A DNA stretch of 9,229 nt from Chloroflexota bacterium (lineage in GTDB: Bacteria; Chloroflexota; Dehalococcoidia; Lucifugimonadales; JADFKI01). Both the position numbers and the translations under genes were made by a program. The notes beneath the pieces are model-generated. The model was not told the origin of the DNA, did not search any database, and saw only the letters and a program-made list of their open reading frames with translations. Each line of letters opens with the position of its first letter. Positions within the stretch are counted from its first letter, which is position 1. Location of the stretch: the NCBI GenBank assembly GCA_024648655.1, contig JAGGDZ010000217.1, positions 1 through 9,229 on the forward strand. The letters run 5' to 3'. Shown here one piece after another: positions 1 to 5,912 of the stretch.

Positions 1-533
1 CAAGCTCCCTTGACGTCGAAGGTTTCATGGTCGAGCCTGAAAACGCCGCCCGGGCCGCCGCCGTCCGGCGTTCCCAGAGCGTTGATGTAGATGGCATCCG
101 GGCCGCAATGCACCGTGTGTGGTCTGCTGTAGCCGGTCTTTTTGGCAAGCTCGTCCGCTTCGATTATCCTCTTGATGGTGGGGTTTCGCGGGTCAGGCTT
201 TGTATCTATGACGTAAATGCGCGAGGAACGCAGCCCGCAGAATAGAAGGTAGCGGCGCTCCACATGTGGGTGCGGCATATTCGGGCACAGAGACGCACTG
301 CAGGCGTTCCAGCCGAAATGGTGTAGCTCGTCACCGACATTCGGCAACTCAAGCCGTCCCACCAGCTCTCCGTAAGTGTCCGATTCGGGGGAAACATCCA
401 TGACGCCAACTGCGTCCGGCTTACCCGACCCCGGCGGGCTGACAATAGTCACATACGCGAGTTCTTCCTGGGGCGCATCCATCGCCATCTTCGGTGTTGG
501 GTAGAATGTCGGATCCGGCGTCCAAGTAACCAA
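1..533 (-). CDS. Selenium-binding protein / methanethiol oxidase family (SELENBP), 5' part only
   Basis: This frame gives 177 codons and runs off the window edge; the family is usually about 460 residues, so only the N-terminal third is present. Family members form a beta-propeller, and characterised ones oxidise methanethiol to H2S, formaldehyde and H2O2. Recognisable segments are WTPDPTFYPTPKMAMDAP (residues 4-21), DELHHFGWNAC (68-78), SSRIYVIDTKPDPRNP (103-118), the HTVHC pair of histidines (139-143) and GTPDGGGPGGVFRLDHETFD (154-173). These track human SELENBP1 block by block, and the conserved histidines are the expected metal ligands. The start is TTG at 533, chosen because AAGGAGGA lies 7 nt upstream and the WxPDPTFYP motif begins immediately after it. 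The residue aligned with human Cys57, the proposed selenium site, is Gly55. Family assignment is secure; bacterial methanethiol oxidase activity is inferred. Confidence 0.93.
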   Translation of the reverse strand, partial: MVTWTPDPTFYPTPKMAMDAPQEELAYVTIVSPPGSGKPDAVGVMDVSPESDTYGELVGRLELPNVGDELHHFGWNACSASLCPNMPHPHVERRYLLFCGLRSSRIYVIDTKPDPRNPTIKRIIEADELAKKTGYSRPHTVHCGPDAIYINALGTPDGGGPGGVFRLDHETFDVKGA

Positions 534-540
534 GGCGAAA

Positions 541-548
541 TCCTCCTT
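541..548 (-). promoter_or_regulatory. Strong Shine-Dalgarno of the SELENBP-family gene
   Basis: On the minus strand this reads AAGGAGGA, a near-perfect anti-SD match, with 7 nt before the TTG codon at 533. It is the best ribosome binding site in the window and fixes the non-ATG start. Confidence 0.85.
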
Positions 549-574
549 ACGAGTAGAAGTCAAGTTCTCACTAT

Positions 575-611
575 GAACATTTATTTGTCGAACATTTATT
601 TACATTTATTT
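575..611 (-). repeat. Three direct copies of ACATTTATTT in the SELENBP-gene leader
   Basis: ACATTTATTT (plus-strand reading) occurs at 577-586, 592-601 and 602-611. The first two copies share the longer form GAACATTTATTT (575-586 and 590-601). In the predicted minus-strand mRNA these read AAATAAATGT and lie in the 5' leader between the predicted promoter and the Shine-Dalgarno. The block is far more AT-rich than its surroundings. It could be a protein-binding site, an unstructured translation enhancer or a small slippage expansion; the sequence does not decide. Confidence 0.75.
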
Positions 612-668
612 ATCGGTAACAATTCAACGCGACTTTGAAATTGAAAGCCAGACAATCAGCGAGGAAGG

Positions 669-697
669 ATTATACACTCATACATAAAGTACCGCAA
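669..697 (-). promoter_or_regulatory. Predicted sigma-70-type promoter for the SELENBP-family gene
   Basis: On the minus strand, TTGCGG (692-697) is followed by a 17-nt spacer and a perfect TATAAT (669-674). The spacing is optimal and the -10 is consensus, but the -35 matches only its TTG half. It lies just beyond the AI-2E stop at 737, so the SELENBP-family gene is probably a separate transcription unit with a leader of about 120 nt. Confidence 0.6.
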
Positions 698-702
698 CAT
701 CT

Positions 703-724
703 AGCATAACCTGAAGGTAATGCT
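703..724. other. Inverted repeat AGCATAACC-TGAA-GGTAATGCT
   Basis: Arms 703-711 and 716-724 pair in 8 of 9 positions around a 4-nt loop. It lies 12 nt past the AI-2E stop and immediately upstream of the predicted -35 of the SELENBP-family promoter. In the minus-strand RNA no U-tract follows, so it is not a canonical intrinsic terminator for the upstream gene. It may still act as a 3'-end hairpin or as an operator. Confidence 0.5.
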
Positions 725-736
725 AAAAACTAGTCA

Positions 737-1921
737 TCAGTTGCCGGAAGATTCAGCTGCGGGCGCAGAATCCTGCACCGATTCCATGGGCTGCGCATCA
801 TCCTCTACCTTCGGTATGGAAGGTTCGATTTCGTCCTCCGCTCGCCACTCGCTCAGGAAGTATAGCAGGACACTTCGCCCTGCCGCCGCCAGAGGCGGGC
901 CTAGTATTATACCCCACAGTCCGGCAACCTCGCTGCCTATTATCAAAGCAGCCAACACCATTACGGGATGTAGGTTCAGAGATTCGCTCTGAATGCGTGG
1001 AACCAGCAAGGAGTTTTCGAGAAGCTGCACCAGAAGGTAGAGCAAAATCACCGGAATTATCATGTCGGGAGCAAAGGCAAGCGTTACTATTACACCCGGG
1101 ATTGCGCCGAGCCATGGGCCAATGACGGGAATAAGCTCAAAGATGCCGGCGACTATTCCCAAGACCGGGGCATAGGGTGTAAGTTTAGGGGCAAACAGCA
1201 AGCCCATCACGAATAGCCCAAGGAACACGACCAATCCAACGACCAGACCCAGTAAGAGCTGCCCCCGAATGTATGAGCTGAATACGTCGTTGAGGATGCT
1301 GAGGATATTCTGCGTGTGCTTTCTCGGCTCAGGCGAGAGAGTGTTCAGCATGCCTTCGATTAGTTTGCCGCGGTCTTTGAGGATGTAGAAGAGAATCAGC
1401 GGAACCATCGCAAGCCCGAGCAGGAGCGAAACCGTCTGAGATATAACGCTCAAGGTGCGTCCTGCGACTCTCTTGCCCGCATCGACTACGACATTGCCAA
1501 TGTTCTGAGCGGCGTCTTGTACGATGCTAGTCAGTTCCGGCGGAATGTCTATCGCCAATCGGGTGCTGACGGTCTCGAATGTGACACGTGCGGCCTCTAT
1601 CAATTGTGGAAGGTCATGGATGAACGCCTGCACTTGGTGGATTATGGCGGTGACGCCGGCGACAATCGCGAGGACTGCGAGGATAGCTGCGATGATGAAT
1701 ATCACCGCGATGACGATGACGCGCTTGAGTTCAGGTCGGGACGACATCCATGGAATGCGACGTTCGAGCCAAGTTACGAAAGGGTCAAGGATGTACGCCA
1801 GCGCGCCGCCGATTATGAAGGGCAGCAGCGCGGTCCTGAGCTGGTACATCAGTAGCACGGCAACAACTGCGCCAAGCAGCAGCCATAACAGGCGACTGAT
1901 TCTGAATGTTGGAGAGGTCAT
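737..1921 (-). CDS. AI-2E transporter (PerM/YdiK) family integral membrane protein
   Basis: This 394-aa protein has the usual length and layout of the family. Hydrophobic segments lie at about residues 8-28, 30-50, 67-94, 158-181, 221-244, 251-284, 285-302 and 316-356. The diagnostic blocks are FELIPVIGPWLGAIPG (261-276), LLENSLLVPRI (300-310) and LWGIILGPPLAA (335-346). The C-terminal 35 residues are a polar acidic tail. Members include the E. coli TqsA AI-2 exporter and Na+/H+ antiporters, so the name does not establish that autoinducer-2 is the substrate; no luxS is visible here. The ATG at 1921 lies 38 nt after the jag stop with no clear Shine-Dalgarno, consistent with cotranscription from the rpmH operon. 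It occupies the slot downstream of jag where many bacteria carry mnmE. Confidence 0.9.
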   Translation of the reverse strand: MTSPTFRISRLLWLLLGAVVAVLLMYQLRTALLPFIIGGALAYILDPFVTWLERRIPWMSSRPELKRVIVIAVIFIIAAILAVLAIVAGVTAIIHQVQAFIHDLPQLIEAARVTFETVSTRLAIDIPPELTSIVQDAAQNIGNVVVDAGKRVAGRTLSVISQTVSLLLGLAMVPLILFYILKDRGKLIEGMLNTLSPEPRKHTQNILSILNDVFSSYIRGQLLLGLVVGLVVFLGLFVMGLLFAPKLTPYAPVLGIVAGIFELIPVIGPWLGAIPGVIVTLAFAPDMIIPVILLYLLVQLLENSLLVPRIQSESLNLHPVMVLAALIIGSEVAGLWGIILGPPLAAAGRSVLLYFLSEWRAEDEIEPSIPKVEDDAQPMESVQDSAPAAESSGN

Positions 1922-1959
1922 CGGAAAGCACCAAGCCTGAACTCCCGGAACAGCGAAAG

Positions 1960-2727
1960 CTACTTGGGATGTATCACCACTTTGCGCCTATCGCCGTAGC
2001 CGTCGCTCTCGGTTACCACATCGGAACGGTCAGCAAGCGCCATGTGAACCTGGCGGCGCTCGTTCGGTGGCATAGGCTCGAGGGGAATGGACCTGCCACG
2101 CTGCGCCACGCGCTGCGCTACACGCCGGGCAAGATTCGCCACTGAGTCATAACGCCTCTGCTGGTACCCTTCGACATCAACCATCAGGTTGGTGCGTTCT
2201 CCTATTTTGCGGCTGACAAGAAAGCTGACGATGAATTGCAACGCCCGCAGCGTTTCTCCGCGAGTGCCGATTAGGAGGCCGGAGTCGTCCCCTTCAATCT
2301 CGAACACGGGACCTTCGTCATCGCCGGTGTACGGTTCTCTGAGATAGACATCCGCCGAAACGCCCATTTTGTTCAGAAGTGTGCTTAGGACATCGTACCC
2401 AACTTTGACGACTTCAGACGTCTCTTCTTCTTCCTCGAAGTCGTCAAAGTCATCATAATCGTCGTCCAAATCATCCGCGAATGGAGAGAAGTTTACCAGA
2501 GCGTCAGGCTGGGTTTCAGGCGACGGTTCATTCTCCGCGAAGGATTCGTCCTCGTCCGCCGTAAGGGTGACTCTTACGACCGCGGGTTCGCTGCCGATGC
2601 CGAGCAACCCACTTCTGCCTTCGCTAACGACGTCTATTTCTACCTCGTCTCGACCTGCGCCTAGCTGGTCGAGAGCCGCTTCGATTGCCTCTTCGGGTGT
2701 TTTTCCCGTTGTTTCTATCGTCCGCAT
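1960..2727 (-). CDS. jag: Jag/KhpB (SpoIIIJ-associated) RNA-binding protein
   Basis: The 255-aa protein has the full three-part architecture. A Jag-N domain occupies residues 1-53 (motif SGLLGIGSE at 39-47). An acidic, Asp/Glu-rich linker spans about 58-105. A KH domain covers about 107-185, with its GxxG loop in LIGTRGE (152-158). A C-terminal R3H domain follows at about 190-255 and includes NERRQVHMAL with the R224-x3-H228 signature. Jag/KhpB binds RNA and, with KhpA in Gram-positive bacteria, affects cell division and envelope synthesis; its gene routinely follows yidC. The start ATG lies inside the end of yidC, preceded by AGAGGAG (2738-2744) at 10 nt. The first 34 codons are therefore dual coding. 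The Jag-N domain is intact, which supports this start. Confidence 0.95.
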   Translation of the reverse strand: MRTIETTGKTPEEAIEAALDQLGAGRDEVEIDVVSEGRSGLLGIGSEPAVVRVTLTADEDESFAENEPSPETQPDALVNFSPFADDLDDDYDDFDDFEEEEETSEVVKVGYDVLSTLLNKMGVSADVYLREPYTGDDEGPVFEIEGDDSGLLIGTRGETLRALQFIVSFLVSRKIGERTNLMVDVEGYQQRRYDSVANLARRVAQRVAQRGRSIPLEPMPPNERRQVHMALADRSDVVTESDGYGDRRKVVIHPK

Positions 2728-3562
2728 CGCTCGTAGTCTCCTCTGATTCGGAAGTAACCAGCGCGGGTGCCGATGCCGTCGCGGAAGCCACTGCCGGCAC
2801 AGGCTCTTCGCGCTTGAATTTAAGCATATCCGTGAGTGGGCCCCAGCCCGTAACGAAGCCTTGAATAATCATCCCCACGATGTTGGACACGACCCAGTAC
2901 AATGCCAGTCCGCTGGGGAAGGTAGTGGTGAAAAAGCCGAACATTATCGGCATCATCCACAGCATCATCCTATTGGTTGACGCCTGGCGCGGATCCGCCG
3001 ACGGCATCGTGGTCGTCTTCTGCATCAGCCACATCGACACTCCGACCAGAACGGGCATTACGGGGAGGCTGTCAGGCTGCGCCAGGTCCAACCACAGGAA
3101 GGTATTGTTGATAGGGATTACGTCGTTCACTCCGGGCAGCCATGAGTACAGGTGTCCGGATAGTCCTACCAGCCGCTCGGGAGTGGATGGCAGAGTCTGA
3201 ATGACCGCCTGGAACAGACCAATCCAAATTGGAAACTGGATGAAAAGCGGTCCGAGGCAACCTATGGGATTGACACCGTTAGCCTTATAGACCTCCATAG
3301 TAGCGCGAGAGAGCTGCTGCCTATCGTCCTTGTGTTTTTCCTGCAATTCCTTGAGCTGAGGCTGGAGCTGTGTCATCTTCAGCATCTGTCGGCTCTGGCG
3401 CACCGTGAGCGGTATGAGCACTATCCGCACAATCAGCGTGAAGAGGATAATAGCGATTCCGAAATTCAGGAAGGAGACGCTATACAGTAAAACCAAGCTG
3501 TTTATCATCGGCTGGATGATAGCCAGGTTCCAAATGTCGATGAATATCTGTAGTATCTGCAT
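2624..3562 (-). CDS. yidC: YidC/Oxa1-family membrane protein insertase
   Basis: The 312-aa protein is a short, Gram-positive-type YidC without the large periplasmic domain. The N-terminal helix spans about 20-45. The hydrophilic-groove arginine is R46 in LIVRIVLIPLTVRQ (43-56). A charged cytoplasmic hairpin (about 57-93) follows, then further membrane segments at about 100-124, 167-182, 199-213 and 217-236, with LGPLFIQFPIWIGLFQAV (103-120) a family hallmark. No lipobox Cys is present, unlike B. subtilis SpoIIIJ. The tail after about residue 245 is polar; its last 34 residues contain 14 Arg and 1 Lys, resembling the basic ribosome-binding tails of other YidC/Oxa1 proteins. This Arg-rich end is encoded over the start of jag in another frame. 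The start ATG at 3562 lacks a clear Shine-Dalgarno but begins correctly before the first helix. Confidence 0.96.
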   Translation of the reverse strand: MQILQIFIDIWNLAIIQPMINSLVLLYSVSFLNFGIAIILFTLIVRIVLIPLTVRQSRQMLKMTQLQPQLKELQEKHKDDRQQLSRATMEVYKANGVNPIGCLGPLFIQFPIWIGLFQAVIQTLPSTPERLVGLSGHLYSWLPGVNDVIPINNTFLWLDLAQPDSLPVMPVLVGVSMWLMQKTTTMPSADPRQASTNRMMLWMMPIMFGFFTTTFPSGLALYWVVSNIVGMIIQGFVTGWGPLTDMLKFKREEPVPAVASATASAPALVTSESEETTSDADDRNNGKNTRRGNRSGSRPARRRSRRGRNRRR

Positions 3563-3611
3563 CAGTGTTGGTCGGTTCGCTTATCGCTTGATTCAGTCTG
3601 TCTATCGTAGC

Positions 3612-4787
3612 CTAACAGTCTTCTACGCGGCCTCTCTGAACTGGGTTGTCCTCATCGGGTTGATGCACCCACTCTTCGTCAGGGTTGCCGTTTGTCTTGA
3701 CTCGCAGAGCGCGTATGGACTTGTCTTTCGCGCTCAGAAAGACGACATCTTCCTTCACCGCAAGCGATGAGCGAATTTCGGTTCGCATGTTGCAAGAATC
3801 GACGGGGTTGCCGTCGCTGATTCGCGCTATGTGGAGCCTGCCGTCGTCAGAGCCTATCGCTATCATATCAAAAATGACGGCCGGCGACCCGACGATGGGG
3901 CCTTCCGTAGTGAGGGACCAGCGCAAAGCGCCGGTACGCTTGTCCAGCGCGTAAAGCCTACCGTCCAGAGAAGAGGCGTACACATCGCCGCCGTGTACCA
4001 GAGGCGCGCCCCAGTACCAGCTGTCGGCGCCATCGAATTTCCAGCGCAACGTGCCGTCCAAGGCGCTCACGGCGTAGAATACGCTATCGAACGAGCCAAA
4101 GTACACAGTGCCTTCATCATATGCGGGCGTGGATGCGATAGCGCCGTTGGTGGTGAACTGCCAGAGCTTGCTGCCGTCCTCAAGGTTGATTGCGTAGAGG
4201 TTCTTGTCGAGCGAGGTGGCATATACTACGCCGTCAACCTCGATTGGAGACGACCAGACCTTGTTGCCCGTCTGGAAAGTCCAGCGTTCGGAAACGCTCC
4301 AGCGTTGCTGGTCGTCCGCCTCCTGATCGAACGCATAGACCTTGCCGTTGTCAGCGCCGACCAGCACGATATCGCCTGCCAGTGTGGGGCCGCCCACTAT
4401 CCGTGTAGGTTCGTCTTCGCCTTCTTCATAAAGTGGTTCCTCCCACTTCTTATCGAGGCTTGGCGTGAAACGCGCGTACAGCACACCGTCGTATCCACCG
4501 AAGTACAGGGTGTCATCGACCAGTACGGGAGTGCCATAGACACCGCGCTGCGCTTCTTCCCCGACCAGGGTGAATCCCGCATGGATTTCCTCGCCGTTTT
4601 GGATATCGAGAGCGCGCACATCGCCCGCTCGCGTGCCTACGTACAAGGTATCCCCACCAACCACCCCGCCGGACCAGCCTTCAGGCGTTGCGATGCGGCC
4701 GGCACAGCCGCCTAGCGCGACCAGCAACAAGGGTAGGATTGCCAGAGTGAATTTCTTGGTCATGCTTGTCTTTCGGGGCTGCTGCAT
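3612..4787 (-). CDS. PQQ-type beta-propeller lipoprotein (BamB-like)
   Basis: A signal peptide (KKFTLAILPLLLVALGGC) ends in the lipobox LGGC, with lipidated Cys28 from this start, so the protein should be anchored outside the cytoplasmic membrane. The rest is a run of PQQ-type blades with VYxxSxDGxLYALDxxTGxxxW patterns: LYVGTRAGDVRALD, LYFGGYDGVLYA, VLVGADNGKVYAFD, VYATSLDKNLYAI, VYFGSFDSVFYAVSALDG, VYASSLDGRLYALDKRTG and IAIGSDDGRLHI. That is about seven or eight repeats in 391 residues, close in size to BamB. Such propellers are usually protein-interaction scaffolds; no enzyme signature is visible. Starts are possible at GTG 4793, ATG 4787 (GGGAG 5 nt upstream) and ATG 4763, which would give the most compact signal peptide. 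It lies between yidD and yidC, 36 nt after yidD and 49 nt before yidC, suggesting a role in envelope protein biogenesis, though this is inferred. Confidence 0.9.
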   Translation of the reverse strand: MQQPRKTSMTKKFTLAILPLLLVALGGCAGRIATPEGWSGGVVGGDTLYVGTRAGDVRALDIQNGEEIHAGFTLVGEEAQRGVYGTPVLVDDTLYFGGYDGVLYARFTPSLDKKWEEPLYEEGEDEPTRIVGGPTLAGDIVLVGADNGKVYAFDQEADDQQRWSVSERWTFQTGNKVWSSPIEVDGVVYATSLDKNLYAINLEDGSKLWQFTTNGAIASTPAYDEGTVYFGSFDSVFYAVSALDGTLRWKFDGADSWYWGAPLVHGGDVYASSLDGRLYALDKRTGALRWSLTTEGPIVGSPAVIFDMIAIGSDDGRLHIARISDGNPVDSCNMRTEIRSSLAVKEDVVFLSAKDKSIRALRVKTNGNPDEEWVHQPDEDNPVQRGRVEDC

Positions 4788-4794
4788 CTCCACT

Positions 4795-4810
4795 CCCTGC
4801 CTTCGCAGGG
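4795..4810 (-). other. Hairpin in the yidD-to-propeller intergenic leader
   Basis: The minus-strand RNA reads CCCUGC-GAAG-GCAGGG, a perfect 6-bp GC-rich stem with a 4-nt loop. The GGG of its 3' arm forms part of the GGGAG Shine-Dalgarno for the ATG at 4787. Folding would partly hide that site, so the hairpin could tune translation of the propeller lipoprotein. No U-tract follows, so it is not a terminator. Confidence 0.5.
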
Positions 4811-4823
4811 GATGGGAATTATG

Positions 4824-5039
4824 TCATGGTACGGGATCGTAGCCGCTGCTGCCGCCCGGCCTGCACCTAGCGAGGCGCTTGATGCCAAGGCATACACCCT
4901 TGGCGACGCCATACTTCTCGATGGTTTCATAAGTGTAGCGCGAACAGGTCGGCTCGTGGCGGCACAGTCCCACAGAAATGTATGGAGACAGAGCCTGCTG
5001 ATAAAGACGAATGGCTCCCAGCGCAACAGCTTGCATCAT
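4824..5039 (-). CDS. yidD: Membrane protein insertion efficiency factor YidD
   Basis: The 71-aa protein matches the YidD family over its full length. It has an amphipathic N-terminal helix with AIRLYQQALSPYI (9-21), the CRHEPTCSRY core (26-35; family pattern CR-x2-PTCSxY), a KYGVAKGVCLGIKRLARC segment (42-59) and the near-invariant ending GGSSGYDPVP. YidD is a small membrane-associated protein that helps YidC-dependent insertion. Two tandem ATGs at 5039 and 5036 could start it; no strong Shine-Dalgarno is close, the nearest purine run being AGGAAA about 15 nt upstream. It lies 58 nt after rnpA and 36 nt before the propeller lipoprotein, the standard rnpA-yidD order. Confidence 0.95.
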   Translation of the reverse strand: MMQAVALGAIRLYQQALSPYISVGLCRHEPTCSRYTYETIEKYGVAKGVCLGIKRLARCRPGGSSGYDPVP

Positions 5040-5097
5040 TAGATTAAATTGCCGTTTCCTTCAAGGCACGGATATGTCGAGACTTGCTACACTCGCT

Positions 5098-5466
5098 TTA
5101 CGTCGAATCAGTAGGAGGCGCGCGGTCCAGCAGTTTCGCACGGCGGAACAGCCGGAGCAGCGATCGGTTGAGACGACGATAGCCGGCGTCTGCGGCGTCT
5201 TTGCGCGCAATCACTACGAAATCCCAACCGTGCTCTATATGCGGCAGAACCTCAACGCGGGCGGTTTCTCTAAGTCTGCGCTTCACGCGGTTACGCACAA
5301 CGGCGTTGCCTACCCTCTTGCTTACCGAGAACCCGAATCGACTATGTTCCGCATCCGTGCGCCGCGCCGCGAGCACAAGCCTTCTGTCCGCCCAGCTTTT
5401 GCCTTCGCGCCTCACCGCCGCGAAATCCCTAGACTTTCTCAAGCGATGTTGCTTCTGCATATCCAC
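5098..5466 (-). CDS. rnpA: Ribonuclease P protein component
   Basis: The 122-aa protein is of normal size for RnpA, the protein cofactor that helps the RNase P RNA remove 5' leaders from pre-tRNA. The signature RVGNAVVRNRVKRRLRE (51-67) contains the RNR motif of the central helix. The N-terminal HRLRKSRDFAAVRREGKSW (7-25), FGFSVSKRVG (44-53) and GWDFVVIARKDAA (80-92) segments fit the leader-binding cleft and fold. It is strongly basic. The given start is GTG at 5466; ATG at 5460 (MQKQHRL) is an equally good alternative. The gene lies 56 nt after rpmH, the nearly universal arrangement. Confidence 0.96.
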   Translation of the reverse strand: MDMQKQHRLRKSRDFAAVRREGKSWADRRLVLAARRTDAEHSRFGFSVSKRVGNAVVRNRVKRRLRETARVEVLPHIEHGWDFVVIARKDAADAGYRRLNRSLLRLFRRAKLLDRAPPTDST

Positions 5467-5522
5467 TCACGGACACTGTGCACCCGACATTACTGCCTCC
5501 GGAGCGAGTTCCCAAGACAAGG

Positions 5523-5660
5523 TTACACAGTAAGCTTGTGGCGTCCCTTGAACATGCGGCGCTTCAACTCGTTGCGACCGTTCTTGGTGCTCATGCGCGA
5601 CCGGAAGCCATGCACTCGCATCCGCCGACGCTTCTTGGGTTGATAGGTTCTCTTAGGCAT
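5523..5660 (-). CDS. rpmH: Ribosomal protein bL34
   Basis: A 45-codon minus-strand frame begins MPKRTYQPKKRRRMRVHGFR and ends in RMFKGRHKLTV before a TAA stop. The MPKRTYQP start, the HGFRSRM core, the TKNGRNELKRR helix and the KGRxKLTV end are diagnostic of bL34, a small basic protein of the large ribosomal subunit near 23S rRNA. The length is typical (44-46 aa). The in-frame codons upstream of the ATG soon reach TGA, so no longer N-terminus is possible. There is no strong Shine-Dalgarno. It is the first gene of the cluster, about 100 nt downstream of a strong predicted promoter. Confidence 0.97.
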   Translation of the reverse strand: MPKRTYQPKKRRRMRVHGFRSRMSTKNGRNELKRRMFKGRHKLTV

Positions 5661-5763
5661 TTGCAGCTGCTTTCAAACTTGCTGCCAGTCCGCATTAGGC
5701 ACGGGTGTCCTTCGGCATTTGGTCTAGCAGCCCTGAAACAAATTTACGAAAGTCCAATAACCG

Positions 5764-5792
5764 ATTATACTTATGGCTGAAACGAAGGTCAA
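5764..5792 (-). promoter_or_regulatory. Sigma-70-type promoter of the rpmH operon
   Basis: On the minus strand, TTGACC (5787-5792) is followed by exactly 17 nt and a perfect TATAAT (5764-5769). The -35 matches consensus at 5 of 6 positions and the -10 at all 6. The expected transcription start near 5757 gives a leader of roughly 97 nt before rpmH. This is the strongest promoter-like sequence in the window, fitting a ribosomal-protein operon. Confidence 0.8.
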
Positions 5793-5819
5793 TTGAAACT
5801 CTCTTGTGTGCTTGATAAT
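5793..5819 (+). promoter_or_regulatory. Possible divergent promoter for the lipoprotein-thioredoxin pair
   Basis: TTGAAA (5793-5798) is followed after 15 nt by GATAAT (5814-5819). A 17-nt spacing to TAATTC (5816-5821) is an alternative. The -35 and -10 each match well, but the better -10 sits at a shorter-than-optimal distance. The -35 directly abuts the -35 of the rpmH promoter on the opposite strand. Confidence 0.35.
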
Positions 5820-5912
5820 TCTGACCTCGTTAGAGAGACGGACCGGTATTTCGTCGTCAGACCGGCTTGAGAATTCGACGCAGCATCAGAAACCAACAGG
5901 AACGAGGGTGCC

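Noticed and set aside
206..445. A 79-codon minus-strand frame inside the SELENBP-family gene
   Set aside because: It is in another frame of the same strand, and the SELENBP motifs run continuously through the correct frame here.
703..724. Intrinsic terminator of the AI-2E gene
   Set aside because: The hairpin is present, but in the minus-strand RNA it is followed by AGAUGUUGCGG and not a U-tract. The T-run lies on the wrong side.
3831..4715. A 294-codon plus-strand open frame antisense to the propeller lipoprotein
   Set aside because: It is the shadow of a well-supported gene on the other strand. It has no domain, signal or ribosome site, and its composition follows from the repeat-rich gene opposite.
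5011..5643. A 210-codon plus-strand open frame over rnpA and rpmH
   Set aside because: It lies opposite two unmistakable genes, and its sequence shows no family features.
5695..5718. A tiny leader frame (MPKDTRA) in the rpmH leader
   Set aside because: It has only 7 codons with no Shine-Dalgarno, no codon pattern expected of an attenuator and no terminator/antiterminator pair nearby.
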